Part shown: positions 6,782 through 13,578 of the stretch, one piece after another
Layout of the letters: each line of letters starts with the position of its first letter
How positions within the stretch are numbered: position 1 is the stretch's first letter
NCBI GenBank assembly: GCA_027731885.1
Contig: JAQCAO010000026.1
Location: 1-14,324, forward strand
Reading direction: 5' to 3'
DNA length: 14,324 nucleotides
DNA from: Actinomycetota bacterium
Lineage (GTDB): Bacteria; Actinomycetota; Actinomycetes; Nanopelagicales; Nanopelagicaceae
Program-made: the position numbers and the translations under genes
The notes under the pieces: generated by a model
Database searches by the model: none
What the model was told of the DNA's origin: nothing
Seen by the model: only the letters and a program-made list of their open reading frames with translations

Positions 6782-7821
6782 TTGCGTGCCTTTCTGATCC
6801 ACTGGTCGACAGAGACCGCGAAGATAATAAGAAGTCCGATAGCCAAGAGCTGGAAGTACAAGTCAACGCCAGCGAGCGTTAGACCATTCCGGAAAACACC
6901 CACGATTATCGCTCCGATTAGCGTCCCGAAGATGGTGCCGCGGCCACCGAATAGTGAAGTACCTCCGATAACCACCGCAGTGATCGCATCAAGATTTAAA
7001 TTACCACCGGTATTTGGGCTTGCTACGGTAACGCGGCCGATAACGATCCAGGCTGCGAGTGCGAAGGTAAGGCCGGCAACAATATAAACGCTCATTAGAA
7101 CTCGGTTAACTGAGATACCTGCCAGGCGCGCTGCATCGATATCATCGCCAACTGCATATACGTGGCGCCCCCAGGCGGTGTAACGCAAGGAAAAAGCCAA
7201 GACCATATACATAAGGAACATAAATAGAACACCAGTTGTGACTCGGAAGGGTCCGATATTTACATATGTTCCGAGCGTTAATAGGAATGGATCCATCTCA
7301 ATTGAAGGGACAGTTCCTTTTGTAAAAGTTAACGTAAGCGCAAGGAATATATTGAAAGTACCCAAGGTAACGATAAATGGCGGCAATTTAACCTTCGTTA
7401 CTAAGAAGCCGTTAATTGCACCACCGAGCATTCCGACAAGTAGTCCGGCTGGGAATGCCAACCAGATTGGCCAGCCAATCGGTTCGCCTGCGCCAGGAGT
7501 TCCTTGAACCAATTTAGCCATAGTCATTGATGCAAAAATTGCGATAGCGCCACAAGAAAGGTCAATACCAGCAGTCAAGATAATTAGCGTCTGACCGGCA
7601 GCGACTGCTCCAACGATCGCTACTTGCTGCAGGATAAGTGAGAAGTTAGATGGTGTTAAAAAGTTTTCATTGAAAAAACTAAAGATTATCGATGCTACAC
7701 CTAGCACCATAATTGAGCTCAGCCATGGATATTTATGGAGCAGAACTTGCATTTTCTGGCTAAACGAGGCGCGATCATGAAATTCTGCTGCTGCGTCGTA
7801 GACGGCCGTATCTTGGCTCAC
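6778..7821 (-). CDS. Sugar ABC transporter permease (BPD_transp_2, RbsC/FrcC-like)
   Basis: This integral membrane protein of about 347 residues has multiple hydrophobic segments, for example SSIMVLGVASIIFSFF near residues 35-50, further helices through the middle, and a C-terminal LLAIGLLIIFAVSVDQWIRKARK. The conserved motif GGxSLFGGRGTIFGTLIGAIIVG near residue 290 is characteristic of the CUT2 permease family. A TTG at 7836 is also in frame, but GTG at 7821 is the better start because AAAGGA (7828-7833) lies 6 nt upstream of it. Its stop overlaps the ATPase start by 4 bases. It is separated from the binding-protein gene by a stable hairpin, which should lower its expression relative to that gene. 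Confidence 0.9.
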   Translation of the reverse strand: MSQDTAVYDAAAEFHDRASFSQKMQVLLHKYPWLSSIMVLGVASIIFSFFNENFLTPSNFSLILQQVAIVGAVAAGQTLIILTAGIDLSCGAIAIFASMTMAKLVQGTPGAGEPIGWPIWLAFPAGLLVGMLGGAINGFLVTKVKLPPFIVTLGTFNIFLALTLTFTKGTVPSIEMDPFLLTLGTYVNIGPFRVTTGVLFMFLMYMVLAFSLRYTAWGRHVYAVGDDIDAARLAGISVNRVLMSVYIVAGLTFALAAWIVIGRVTVASPNTGGNLNLDAITAVVIGGTSLFGGRGTIFGTLIGAIIVGVFRNGLTLAGVDLYFQLLAIGLLIIFAVSVDQWIRKARK

Positions 7822-7874
7822 TTGGGATCCTTTCAAAGTGGAAAATTAACGAAACTGATTGAATCTTTCTTCCT

Positions 7875-7892
7875 GTTTACCGAACCTTACTG
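7875..7892 (-). promoter_or_regulatory. Candidate operator, copy 2 (plus strand GTTTACCGAACCTTACTG)
   Basis: The plus-strand core TTACCGAACC-TTACT at 7877-7891 is the same as the core at 9147-9162 apart from one missing G. It lies in the untranslated gap upstream of the permease, downstream of the hairpin. On the minus strand it includes TAAGGT, so it could also overlap an internal promoter. Confidence 0.4.
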
Positions 7893-7918
7893 CTTGTTTA
7901 TTGCAATTGCTCTTCTAG

Positions 7919-7956
7919 TTAAAGAGGGCGACTGCCGAAGCAGCCGCCCTCTTTAA
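7919..7956 (-). terminator. UUCG-capped hairpin between binding protein and permease (attenuator or mRNA stabiliser)
   Basis: A 12-bp outer stem (7919-7930 with 7945-7956) and a 4-bp inner stem (CTGC 7932-7935 with GCAG 7940-7943) are separated by one A-C mismatch. On the minus strand, the direction of transcription, the loop reads C-UUCG-G, a very stable tetraloop. There is no long U-tract, so partial termination or 3'-end protection of the binding-protein message is likelier than full termination. This is the common way CUT2 operons make excess binding protein. Confidence 0.75.
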
Positions 7957-7991
7957 ACACTCTTCTTTAGTTATTCACTAAAGAGCTGGGA

Positions 7992-9056
7992 TTAACCCCA
8001 AGCGTTTGCTAGACCGTATTCAGTTGTCTCTGATGGAACGCCATCTTGTGGGTCATCAGTAATCAACTTAACACCGGTGTTGAAGAAGTCAAGACCTTCT
8101 GAAGTTGATGGTGTTACACCATTCACTACTAGGTCGTAGATTGCTTGAACACCAAGGTCAGCCATCAACAATGGGTACTGCTGTGAAGTTGCATTGATGC
8201 AACCTGACTTAACGGCACCGATACCAGCGCCGCCACCGTCAACAGAGACCATAACATCGATCTTTACGCCAGCAGCAGCTGCTGCAGCACAAGCACCGAT
8301 TGCTGTTGGCTCGTTGATTGTGTAAACAACGTTGATGTTCTTGTTCTTAGCAAGAAGTTGCTCTAGACCTGTACGGCCGCCGTCTTCGTTAGCGCCTGTC
8401 GCTACGTTTCCAACGATCTCGTAATCTCCGCCTGAGTACTTACCTTTCTTTGGCTCGTCACCCATTCTGTTTGGATCTGCAACATCAATTCCCATACCTG
8501 CAAGGAATCCGTTGTTACGCATGTAGTCAACAGACACAATGCGGTCATCAAAGATGTCGAGAAGTGCAATTGTTGCCTTCTTGCCAGCAAGCTTTGCAGC
8601 TGACCACTGACCAATTAGGAGACCAGCTTCGCGGTTATCTGTTGCGAAAGTGATATCTACGATGTCAGCAGGATCTGGCGCTGTGTCGAGGGCAATTACG
8701 TATAGACCTGCTTCGCGGGCCTTAGTGATTGCTGCGTTGACTTCTGTTGATACTGGAACGATCAAGATTCCAGCGTGCTTTGCAGAAATTGCGTTTTCGA
8801 CCGCTGCGATCTGTCCTGCGTAATCTGACTCATCTACACCAGATGTAATAGTGAGTTCTACGCCAAGTGATTTGGCCTTCTCGGTAGCACCCTTGATCAT
8901 TGCTACGAAGAATGGGTTTGCTTGATCTTTAGTAATTAGCGAAACTGCAACTTTATCGCTGCTGCTATCGCTATTTGAACATGCAGAGAGCACAAGCATT
9001 GACGCTGCTGCTGCGGCAACAATTGCTGCAGTGCGGCGTGAAAAAAGCTTTGCCAT
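7992..9056 (-). CDS. Sugar ABC transporter substrate-binding lipoprotein (Peripla_BP_4)
   Basis: This 354-residue binding protein is exported and lipid-anchored. It has K and RR at residues 3-8, an Ala-rich hydrophobic core and the lipobox LSAC with C26 as the lipidated residue, followed by a Ser/Asp-rich linker. The mature part has the ribose-binding-protein-like type I fold: VAVSLITKDQANPFFVAMIKGA after the linker, GILIVPVSTEVNAAI, and YVIALDTAPDPAD. The later VVYTINEPTAIGACAAAA and VSVDGGGAGIGAVKSG segments are also typical of the FrcB/RbsB group. It captures a monosaccharide or cyclitol for the permease and ATPase downstream. A near-consensus AGGAGG 8 nt before the ATG predicts strong translation. 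It is first in the transporter operon. Confidence 0.9.
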   Translation of the reverse strand: MAKLFSRRTAAIVAAAAASMLVLSACSNSDSSSDKVAVSLITKDQANPFFVAMIKGATEKAKSLGVELTITSGVDESDYAGQIAAVENAISAKHAGILIVPVSTEVNAAITKAREAGLYVIALDTAPDPADIVDITFATDNREAGLLIGQWSAAKLAGKKATIALLDIFDDRIVSVDYMRNNGFLAGMGIDVADPNRMGDEPKKGKYSGGDYEIVGNVATGANEDGGRTGLEQLLAKNKNINVVYTINEPTAIGACAAAAAAGVKIDVMVSVDGGGAGIGAVKSGCINATSQQYPLLMADLGVQAIYDLVVNGVTPSTSEGLDFFNTGVKLITDDPQDGVPSETTEYGLANAWG

Positions 9057-9064
9057 ATGTATTT

Positions 9065-9070
9065 CCTCCT
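9065..9070 (-). promoter_or_regulatory. Strong ribosome binding site (AGGAGG) of the binding-protein gene
   Basis: The minus strand reads AGGAGG, 8 nt before the ATG at 9056. It is the best Shine-Dalgarno in the window and contrasts with the leaderless-looking starts elsewhere. Confidence 0.85.
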
Positions 9071-9092
9071 ATAGGTGGGTTAATCGAGAGCG

Positions 9093-9121
9093 ATACTACC
9101 CAGGGTTTGTGGCTCAAATAA
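9093..9121 (-). promoter_or_regulatory. Candidate promoter of the transporter operon
   Basis: On the minus strand TAGTAT (9093-9098) is a good -10 hexamer. A weak -35-like TTATTT (9116-9121) lies 17 bp upstream. The predicted leader of about 30 nt contains the AGGAGG site. The candidate operator at 9146-9161 lies about 25 bp upstream of the -35. Confidence 0.4.
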
Positions 9122-9145
9122 GGGTTTTTAGGCGAATTTCACATC

Positions 9146-9161
9146 GTTACCGAACCGTTAC
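9146..9161 (-). promoter_or_regulatory. Candidate operator, copy 1 (plus strand GTTACCGAACCGTTAC)
   Basis: The site is built as a direct repeat: CGTTAC at 9145-9150 recurs at 9156-9161, one helical turn away. The core recurs at 7877-7891 before the permease. Its place upstream of the transporter promoter suggests an activator or regulator site. No regulator gene is in the window. Confidence 0.4.
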
Positions 9162-9191
9162 TCATTGCAGAAAGGTTTTGATTTTAGACCT

Positions 9192-9536
9192 TTATCCCCG
9201 AATGAGGGCGATTTCGAAGGGGGAGAGGGTGAGCGGAAAATCTGCTGAAATTGGGCTCCTCTCGGCAAATGACCACCAATCCATGATTTGGCTCGATTTC
9301 TCGCCATCATTGACTCGCAGGCTCTGAATGGATTTATACCCGGCTAAAACTTTTGGGGTGATTTCTAAAGTCCAAGGTCGAAGTGAGGCTACAAGAATTG
9401 TTTTTGCTTCGCGATTTTCAAATGCCACCCACGAGTTATCAAGAGATGTTGCAAGTGTAATTTGATGGGCGCCATGTGCACCCAGCGCTGAATATCTACG
9501 GCCAGCGCGATAAATAAGCCTATTTTCTTCGGAATT
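9192..9536 (-). pseudogene. Unassigned open stretch, probable C-terminal remnant of a lost protein-coding gene
   Basis: The 514-bp space 9057-9570 has no clear intact gene, but on the minus strand a frame stays open for about 115 codons from 9536 to a stop at 9192-9194. It reads like real protein: a segment such as SLDNSWVAFENREAKTILVA, then LRPWTLEITPK, DWWSF and a final FPLTLSPFEIALIRG. There is no ATG; the only plausible start is GTG at 9428, which has no Shine-Dalgarno and would give 78 residues. The shape suggests the C-terminal beta-rich tail of an enzyme such as a glycoside hydrolase, but I do not recognise the family. The N-terminal part would have been displaced where the ROK gene now begins. 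It could also be a chance open frame or a small real protein. Confidence 0.35.
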
Positions 9537-9570
9537 TCAATTGCTGTAATGATTGTGGGAAGATTGGCCA

Positions 9571-10338
9571 ATGGCAAACGATGAACGTTTAACCCTATCG
9601 GTCGACTGCGGAGGACTCTTTCTAAAGAGTTGTGTTCTTGATGAATCCGGAACAATGCACTCAAAGCCAGGTCGGATTGAAACGCCATACCCACTTTCTC
9701 CGCAACGTTTTATTGACACAATGAAAGAAATTTCGGATTCGCTACCAACTACCTACCGCGCAACAATCGGTATGCCCGGAATGATTCGTCACGGGGTAGT
9801 TATCTCAACTCCGCATTACATGACGAAGAGTGGACCGCGTACTCGTATAGATCCTGAACTCCAAGAACAATGGAGTGGTTTCGATATGCAGAGCGCGCTT
9901 TCCAAGAAGTTAGAAATGCCAACTCGTGTATTAAATGATGCCGAAGTTCACGGCGCTGGAATTATCTCTGGTTCTGGATATGAAGTTGTTATTACTCTCG
10001 GCACCGGACTTGGATTTGCGATTTTCTACGGTGGATCACTTTCACCACATATTGAATTCTCACACGCACCTGTGCGCCGTGCGACAACTTACGACACTTG
10101 GATTGGTGAGCACGAGCGCCGCCGCTTGGGAAACGCTTTCTGGTCACGGCGAATTCGCGCAATGGTTGATGAACTTCGCCCAGTCTTTATGTGGGATCGT
10201 CTTTACATTGGTGGTGGAAATGCCCGGTGTATTCGACAAGCAGATCTAGATCGTATGGGCGATGAGATTGTTATCGTGCCAAACGCTGCAGGAGTTGCGG
10301 GCGGAGTGCGCGCTTGGACTTTAGAACAATATAAGTAA
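9571..10338 (+). CDS. ROK-family sugar kinase, polyphosphate-glucokinase-like
   Basis: This 255-residue kinase resembles the short ROK enzymes that include polyphosphate/ATP glucokinase, which phosphorylate glucose or a related hexose at C6. The N-terminal phosphate loop is DCGGLFLK (12-19), slightly off the usual DxGGTxxK. MPGM (68-71) and LNDAE (121-125) follow, with catalytic Asp123. LGTGLG (143-148) is the second phosphate loop, and EFSH (162-165) replaces the common ELGH. IGGGN (213-217) and VPNAAGVAGGV near the C-terminus complete the pattern. The zinc-binding cysteine cluster of regulatory ROK proteins and a DNA-binding domain are absent, so it is an enzyme and not a repressor. ATG at 9571 has GGGAAG 8 nt upstream; a TTG at 9553 is less likely. 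Its stop abuts the stop of the convergent FGGY kinase. Confidence 0.78.
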   Translation: MANDERLTLSVDCGGLFLKSCVLDESGTMHSKPGRIETPYPLSPQRFIDTMKEISDSLPTTYRATIGMPGMIRHGVVISTPHYMTKSGPRTRIDPELQEQWSGFDMQSALSKKLEMPTRVLNDAEVHGAGIISGSGYEVVITLGTGLGFAIFYGGSLSPHIEFSHAPVRRATTYDTWIGEHERRRLGNAFWSRRIRAMVDELRPVFMWDRLYIGGGNARCIRQADLDRMGDEIVIVPNAAGVAGGVRAWTLEQYK

Positions 10339-11652
10339 TTACTTAATCTTTAAATTAAATTTGCCAGCTGCAATACCTGCAAATTCTGCTGCGCCAGTAG
10401 CCCCTGCCTCTTGCGCATCTGACACTCGATAACTTCCAAACTGACGCTCTTTTGCAAAGGCAATCACCGGATTCTTTATCCATCCTCCTGCAATCACAAC
10501 GTTATCTGCCCTCCCGGTGAATTTCTCGATTAGCGCAATCATCTCAGCAGAGTCATCGACTAAATGTTCTACCGTTGCGCGAAACAGTGCGGCAGGAGAA
10601 ACGGCGTCATCTAAATTTGTTACCGATAAACCGTGATAATTATTGACTACTCGCATTGCACTTGCAGTTGGATCAATAGCCAGTGCGGCATTGCCAAGGG
10701 CAATCTTCTGATCGCGCGAAGTCATTCCGACTAAAGCACATGCGCGCTCTAAAGTTAAGCCAGTTGGAAGAGCGCCTAGCAAGGTGTAATGGTCTGCAAT
10801 AACCGAGCAACTGAGGCCAACGTTTGCCTCTGCCAGCTCTGCAATCGCTTCTCGTTTTAGCGGCGCCTTAAATGTACGCAAGAGCGCTTCTGCTGTGCCC
10901 ATTGAATCAAAGAGTGAACCTTCATTAATGGCTCCACAATAATAAGCTGCGGTGAAATGGTCGTGCCCTGCAATAGTAATTATCGCACCGCGTAAATTCT
11001 CTGGCGCTTCATCGCTAACAACTCCAATTGCTTCTCCTGCAACAACTAAACGGGCTAAGAAATCTTTTCCACCACCGACCAAAGCGATCGCTTCCTCCCA
11101 GGGTTTGCGCGCTTCAACATCAAAGAAGCCAGTTCTGCTGACTAAGGAGAGCTCATTAACTGGCTCTGCGCCGAGACAATAGGCCACCCATTCGGGTGCA
11201 GAGAGAAAGTGCTTCGCCTTCTTTGACTCCGGATAATTTTCATTAGACCAGAGCACTTTAGAAATTGTGACGATCTCGTTTAACTGTGCACCGACACGAG
11301 CTCGGAATTCGAAATCGCCTAGCTCTTTAAGGATTGGTTCGGTTATCCCGCGCGGATCGTGCCAAGCTAAACCAGGAGCCAGCGGCCTTCCGGCCGAATC
11401 CATCAATACCCCGGTTTCACTAAATCCCGTGAAACCTAATGCAATTACCTTTCCACCCGCGAGATCAGCAGCTTTTGAAGCAACGGTAATTACCGTCTGT
11501 GCAAGTAAGACCATATCTATCTCGCTGAAATTCTTAACATGTTTCCAAGGAGTTGGCTCTGCGTATTCAGCGAGAACTTGCATATTTAAATCAGTTGCCA
11601 CCGCCTTAATGCGCGTTGTGCCGATATCTACCCCGATTAAAATTTCTTGCAT
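10339..11652 (-). CDS. FGGY-family carbohydrate kinase
   Basis: This 437-residue kinase phosphorylates a sugar, ketose or polyol with ATP. The N-terminal motif GVDIGTTRIKAV (residues 7-18) with Asp9 is the FGGY/actin-fold phosphate-1 loop. GFTGFSETGVLMD (about 93-105) and AWHDPRG resemble the substrate-facing AxWxDxRg region of xylulokinase-like proteins. AGHDHFTAAYYCG and DSMGTAEALL match the G-H-D-x-x-x-A and GT(S/A)E motifs. The C-terminal VVIAGGWIKNPVI and EAGATGAAEFAG match the adenosine-binding end. It is shorter than the usual 480-510 residues, though no domain is obviously lost. It begins 3 bp after the isomerase stop, so the two are coupled. Xylulose, ribulose, erythritol-type or autoinducer-2-type substrates are all possible. 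Confidence 0.8.
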   Translation of the reverse strand: MQEILIGVDIGTTRIKAVATDLNMQVLAEYAEPTPWKHVKNFSEIDMVLLAQTVITVASKAADLAGGKVIALGFTGFSETGVLMDSAGRPLAPGLAWHDPRGITEPILKELGDFEFRARVGAQLNEIVTISKVLWSNENYPESKKAKHFLSAPEWVAYCLGAEPVNELSLVSRTGFFDVEARKPWEEAIALVGGGKDFLARLVVAGEAIGVVSDEAPENLRGAIITIAGHDHFTAAYYCGAINEGSLFDSMGTAEALLRTFKAPLKREAIAELAEANVGLSCSVIADHYTLLGALPTGLTLERACALVGMTSRDQKIALGNAALAIDPTASAMRVVNNYHGLSVTNLDDAVSPAALFRATVEHLVDDSAEMIALIEKFTGRADNVVIAGGWIKNPVIAFAKERQFGSYRVSDAQEAGATGAAEFAGIAAGKFNLKIK

Positions 11653-11655
11653 TTT

Positions 11656-12690
11656 TTACTCAGCGACTCGCGCCAAATCTGCAAGCGGTGGTCGACAGAC
11701 AATTGCATTTGCTCCTGATAGGGAATAAGCGCCCGCTGCGAAAGGAATCACAACCGCATCACCTTTAGTAATCGACATTTGAGGAGCGTTAGCAAATGAA
11801 ATATCACCATCGCCGTCTAGTACCAGCACAATGGCAAATCCCGCAGGTAGGTCTCCACTTCCTGGTGCTAGGTGGGCGCGGAAATAACCTTCTGATTTCA
11901 GTGGAAGAACGGATCGTAAAACACCGCCCGAGAAAACGTTATGAGTAATTAGCGAATCGAATTCGGCATCGGTTAGCGGGTCAAGCTTTAGCGCATCTGT
12001 AACTGTTTCAAAACCTAATCCAAGGTGGCCATCTGTGATGCCATCTACCGCAAAGCCCTCCCACTCTAAAAGAGCAGATAAGTCAGTTGGTTCTTGTAAT
12101 TCAAGGACAAAGATTCCAGCATCAATTGCGTGTGCCACCCCAGCTGGTACCAGAACAGCATCGCCAACCTTTACCTCGGTTCGGCGCAACGATGCCAGCA
12201 ATGCTGCAGAATCTTGCGCGCGAACCAGTTTAAGGAGTTCTTCTTTATTCTGTTTAGCCGAAAATCCCAAACCAACACCGGAACCAACAGGCGCTTCCAA
12301 AATAATCCAAGCCTCTGTTTTCCCGTGATCTAAACCTAGATGTCTCTTCGCAAAGGCTTTATTTGGGTGGTAATGAACAGGAAGTCGTTGATCGGGATCA
12401 AGTAACTTAACTAAAATTTCAGTCGATAAACCAAAATTTTTAACGTGATCTGCGCCGAGCCAACCATCTGGATCTGCCTTAATCGCATCACGCAACAGAG
12501 TGCCGTCGGCTAAATGTGACAGGCCTTGTTCAGATTCCCCAAAGCGAGTTGTAATCGAACCGATCCACTCTTCCGGACGCATAGGACCGCCGGGTCCGTG
12601 GCGAAGTGCACCAATACGATTTCCGCCGCGATAAAAGTGATCAAATTGATTAGACGGAAGTTTGGCCGGGGTAGTTGAACTCTGTGACAT
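11656..12690 (-). CDS. manA: Mannose-6-phosphate isomerase-like cupin (class I)
   Basis: This 344-residue cupin metalloenzyme matches the short bacterial class I phosphomannose isomerases, which interconvert mannose 6-phosphate and fructose 6-phosphate. LPVHYHPNKAF (103-113) supplies metal-ligand candidates H106 and H108; many relatives have Gln in the first position. GKTEAW (123-128) gives E126, and VPAGVAHAI (181-189) gives H187. LELQEPTDLSALLEW follows the second metal motif, as in the family. The C-terminal cupin half ends at ARVAE. The ATG at 12690 has TAGTCT 6 nt upstream and no Shine-Dalgarno. It leads an operon with the FGGY kinase and is divergent from the aldolase. Being paired with a kinase and not with GDP-mannose genes suggests a catabolic isomerase whose true substrate may differ from mannose 6-phosphate. 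Confidence 0.8.
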   Translation of the reverse strand: MSQSSTTPAKLPSNQFDHFYRGGNRIGALRHGPGGPMRPEEWIGSITTRFGESEQGLSHLADGTLLRDAIKADPDGWLGADHVKNFGLSTEILVKLLDPDQRLPVHYHPNKAFAKRHLGLDHGKTEAWIILEAPVGSGVGLGFSAKQNKEELLKLVRAQDSAALLASLRRTEVKVGDAVLVPAGVAHAIDAGIFVLELQEPTDLSALLEWEGFAVDGITDGHLGLGFETVTDALKLDPLTDAEFDSLITHNVFSGGVLRSVLPLKSEGYFRAHLAPGSGDLPAGFAIVLVLDGDGDISFANAPQMSITKGDAVVIPFAAGAYSLSGANAIVCRPPLADLARVAE

Positions 12691-12696
12691 GGTTCT

Positions 12697-12702
12697 AGAC
12701 TA
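12697..12702 (-). promoter_or_regulatory. Possible leaderless promoter -10 box (TAGTCT) for the isomerase-kinase operon
   Basis: On the minus strand TAGTCT is followed by AGAACC and the ATG at 12690, a 6-nt distance, with no Shine-Dalgarno visible. Confidence 0.4.
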
Positions 12703-12706
12703 CTTG

Positions 12707-12712
12707 TAGGCT
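12707..12712 (+). promoter_or_regulatory. Possible -10 box (TAGGCT) for the aldolase operon
   Basis: TAGGCT fits TANNNT and would give a leader of about 28 nt carrying GGAG (12735-12738) 8 nt before the ATG at 12747. It lies only 4 bp from the divergent box, so both promoters would share the 56-bp gap. Confidence 0.3.
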
Positions 12713-12746
12713 TAACAAATTGACCAGCGAAAATGGAGTTACTTAA

Positions 12747-13577
12747 ATGTCTGATGTATCTATTCGCCTAAAGCGCTTATTTAATAACGGCCGCTGCTTC
12801 GATATCGCAGTCGACCACGGCTTCTTTGGCGAAGGAACTTTCTTAGCCGGAATTGAGGATATGCAAGCAGCTGTTAATACCCTGATTACTGCAGCGCCTG
12901 ATGCAATTCAGTTAACCGTTGGACAAGCAAAATTGCTGCAAAATAATCCAAACCCAAATAAGCCAGCGCTAGTAATGCGCACTGATGTGGCTAATGTTTA
13001 TGGAAAAGTGATTCCAGATCATCTCTTTAGTATTTTGCTAGAAGAACCAGTTCTGCAGGCGGTTCGCCTTGATGCGGCAATTGTTGTTGTGAACCTCCTT
13101 GATTTACCAGGACGCCCCGAACTTCGTGATGCTTGCATTCGCAACATTATGACTCTTAAAGCGCAGTGCGAACATTATGGAATGCCACTTATGATTGAGC
13201 CACTTGTAATGAAGGATTCAGCTCAAGGCGGATATACATCAGATGGTGAATTAGAGAAAGTTGTTCCGCTAGTTCGCCAAGCAATCGAACTTGGTGCAGA
13301 TGTAATCAAGGCAGATCCAACTGATATCGCAGCTGATTACCATCACGTGATCCAGACCGCCGGATCAGTACCAGTTTTGGTTCGTGGCGGTGGACGAGTA
13401 TCAGATGAAGAACTCTTAAATCGAACTGCAGAAGTTTTAAAGCAAGGTGCTGCGGGAATTGTTTATGGTCGCAACATCATCGCCCATCCAAAACCAGCGA
13501 AGATGACGCAAGCGCTAATGGCGATGCTGCATAAGGGAACATCTGCCGCCGATGCGTTAAAGATTGTTAACGCTTGA
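12747..13577 (+). CDS. DhnA/LsrF-type class I aldolase
   Basis: This 276-residue TIM-barrel enzyme belongs to the DeoC/FbaB-LsrF group (DhnA-type aldolases), which form a Schiff base with a phosphorylated ketose and cleave or transfer a C-C unit. AVDHGFF (21-27) is the N-terminal family motif. ELGADVIKADPT (181-192) contains the expected Schiff-base Lys188. VLVRGGGR (210-217) and GIVYGRNI (237-244) form the C-terminal phosphate-binding loops. GGAG-type Shine-Dalgarno at 12735-12738 supports the start. It is followed after one base by a Gfo/Idh oxidoreductase and is divergent from an isomerase-FGGY kinase operon. An FGGY kinase beside a DhnA aldolase recalls LsrK and LsrF, but also other ketose pathways. 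Substrate unproven. Confidence 0.8.
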   Translation: MSDVSIRLKRLFNNGRCFDIAVDHGFFGEGTFLAGIEDMQAAVNTLITAAPDAIQLTVGQAKLLQNNPNPNKPALVMRTDVANVYGKVIPDHLFSILLEEPVLQAVRLDAAIVVVNLLDLPGRPELRDACIRNIMTLKAQCEHYGMPLMIEPLVMKDSAQGGYTSDGELEKVVPLVRQAIELGADVIKADPTDIAADYHHVIQTAGSVPVLVRGGGRVSDEELLNRTAEVLKQGAAGIVYGRNIIAHPKPAKMTQALMAMLHKGTSAADALKIVNA

Positions 13578-13578
13578 T

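Noticed and set aside
9171..9193. Inverted repeat AAAGGT / ACCTTT with an 11-nt loop
   Set aside because: Six base pairs with a large loop and no U-tract is too weak to call a terminator.
9031..9327. Plus-strand open frame across the transporter promoter region
   Set aside because: It starts within the antisense of the signal peptide, crosses the promoter and Shine-Dalgarno, and has no recognisable domain.
9389..9694. Minus-strand open frame across the ROK start
   Set aside because: It mostly lies antisense to the ROK coding region and its translation shows no family motif.
12719..12724. TTGACC as a -35 element for the aldolase
   Set aside because: At normal spacing its -10 would fall at or inside the aldolase start codon, past the Shine-Dalgarno.
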